6,098 nucleotides of DNA from an uncultured Rubrivivax sp. (GTDB lineage Bacteria; Pseudomonadota; Gammaproteobacteria; Burkholderiales; Burkholderiaceae_C): contig CALJUI010000107.1 of assembly GCA_937975735.1 (NCBI GenBank), forward strand, positions 1-6,098, in the 5' to 3' direction. A program made the position numbers and the translations under genes. The notes below the pieces were generated by a model, which saw nothing but the letters and a program-made list of their open reading frames with translations, was not told the origin of the DNA and ran no database searches. Below are positions 5,553 to 6,098 of the stretch, piece after piece; positions within the stretch are counted from its first letter, which is position 1, and each line of letters opens with the position of its first letter.

Positions 5553-6098
5553 ATGGCCAGCGCGAGCACCACCCTGTCCTTCCGCCACGGCGTGCTGCCG
5601 TGGGCCGCGAGCGCCGCCGACGAGCGCCGCTTCCGCCGCATCCAGCAGTGGGTGATGGGCATCACCGTCGTGCTCTGCCTGGTGCTGCTGTTCGCCCCGG
5701 TGCGCCCACCTGCCCCGCCGGCCCCGCCGGCAGCGCCGGCACGCGTGGCCAAGCTGATGCTGCCGCCGCCCGCGCCGCTGCCGGTCAAGCCGGCCCAGAA
5801 GCCGCCCGCGCCGCCGCCGCAGACCGCGGTGGCCCAGAAGGAGGCGCCGATCCCGGTCGCCAAGCCGAAGCCGCAGCCGGCCTCGGTCGCCGCCGCGCGC
5901 AACCCCGAGAAGGGCAAGCCGCCCGGCGAGAACCTCGAGTCGGCGCGCCGCGTCGCCTCCGGCGTCGGCCTGCTGGCGATGAAGGACCAGATCACGCAGC
6001 TCAGCGGCGCGCCGGTCGCGGTGCAGCTCAACGCCGACATCAAGCCCGGCCCGGGCATCGGCGCCCCCACCGGCCCCGCCGTCGGCGCCGGCACCCAG
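5553..6098 (+). CDS. N-terminal part of a TonB/AgmX-like energy-transducing protein (3' end outside window)
   Basis: The frame is open for 182 codons from the ATG at 5553 to the right edge without a stop, so the gene is cut by the window. GAGGT (5542-5546) lies 6 nt before the start, which itself is 2 nt after the preceding stop. The product has a cytoplasmic N-terminus with basic residues (about 1-31), a single membrane segment at about 33-50 (WVMGITVVLCLVLLFAPV), a Pro/Ala/Lys-rich linker at about 51-125 able to reach across the periplasm, and the start of a folded or helical part (SARRVASGVGLLAMKDQITQ, 130-149). A Gly/Pro-rich stretch follows (about 164-180). This is the layout of TonB, TolA and AgmX/GltJ-type arms that are pulled by an ExbBD motor. 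The membrane segment lacks the His found in TonB. A TonB-like C-terminal domain (AgmX/PglI type) is expected beyond the edge but is not visible. Confidence 0.85.
   Translation, partial: MASASTTLSFRHGVLPWAASAADERRFRRIQQWVMGITVVLCLVLLFAPVRPPAPPAPPAAPARVAKLMLPPPAPLPVKPAQKPPAPPPQTAVAQKEAPIPVAKPKPQPASVAAARNPEKGKPPGENLESARRVASGVGLLAMKDQITQLSGAPVAVQLNADIKPGPGIGAPTGPAVGAGTQ

Noticed and set aside
5444..6094. 216-codon minus-strand frame opposite the TonB-like gene
   Set aside because: It is a Gly/Ala/Pro-rich antisense reading of the Pro-rich linker. The plus-strand frame has a ribosome binding site, a membrane segment and operon position.

Overview
The window is very GC-rich, with coding only on the + strand, and almost every third codon position is G or C. 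Together with an intergenic palindromic repeat of a type I associate with Burkholderiales genomes (Comamonadaceae and the Rubrivivax/Leptothrix group), this suggests a betaproteobacterium. The assignment comes from recognition only; no search was run.

Layout: seven genes in a row form one apparent operon that continues past both edges. They are (1) the C-terminal 146 codons of a helical, coiled-coil-like protein, 1-442; (2) a 1028-residue TPR-rich outer-membrane lipoprotein, 429-3515; (3) a 102-residue exported protein, 3512-3820; (4) a MotA/TolQ/ExbB-type proton channel subunit, 3817-4479; (5) a first ExbD/TolR-like subunit, 4592-5092; (6) a second ExbD/TolR-like subunit, 5089-5550; (7) the N-terminal 182 codons of a TonB/AgmX-like transducer with one membrane segment and a Pro-rich linker, 5553 to the right edge. 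Neighbouring genes overlap (14 bp once, ATGA three times) or are separated by 2 bp. The single exception is a 112-bp gap between genes 4 and 5. No promoter or terminator is visible, so transcription probably starts upstream of the window.

Inferred joint function: genes 4-6 look like an inner-membrane proton-driven motor, gene 7 like the periplasm-spanning arm it moves, gene 3 like a periplasmic accessory, and genes 1-2 like TPR/coiled-coil scaffolds, with gene 2 anchored at the outer membrane. The gene set resembles the Agl/Glt (AglRQS plus TPR and AgmX-like proteins) envelope machine known from Myxococcus gliding, but in an organism not expected to glide that way. Its job here cannot be read from the sequence.

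The two most notable details are these. The 112-bp gap is almost entirely a GC-rich double-hairpin repeat flanked by a 9-bp direct repeat that spans the stop/start junction. It looks like an insertion that kept an open reading frame and supplied the downstream ribosome binding site. Also, the first ExbD-like protein has Asn where the proton-carrying Asp normally sits, while the second ExbD-like protein keeps Asp.
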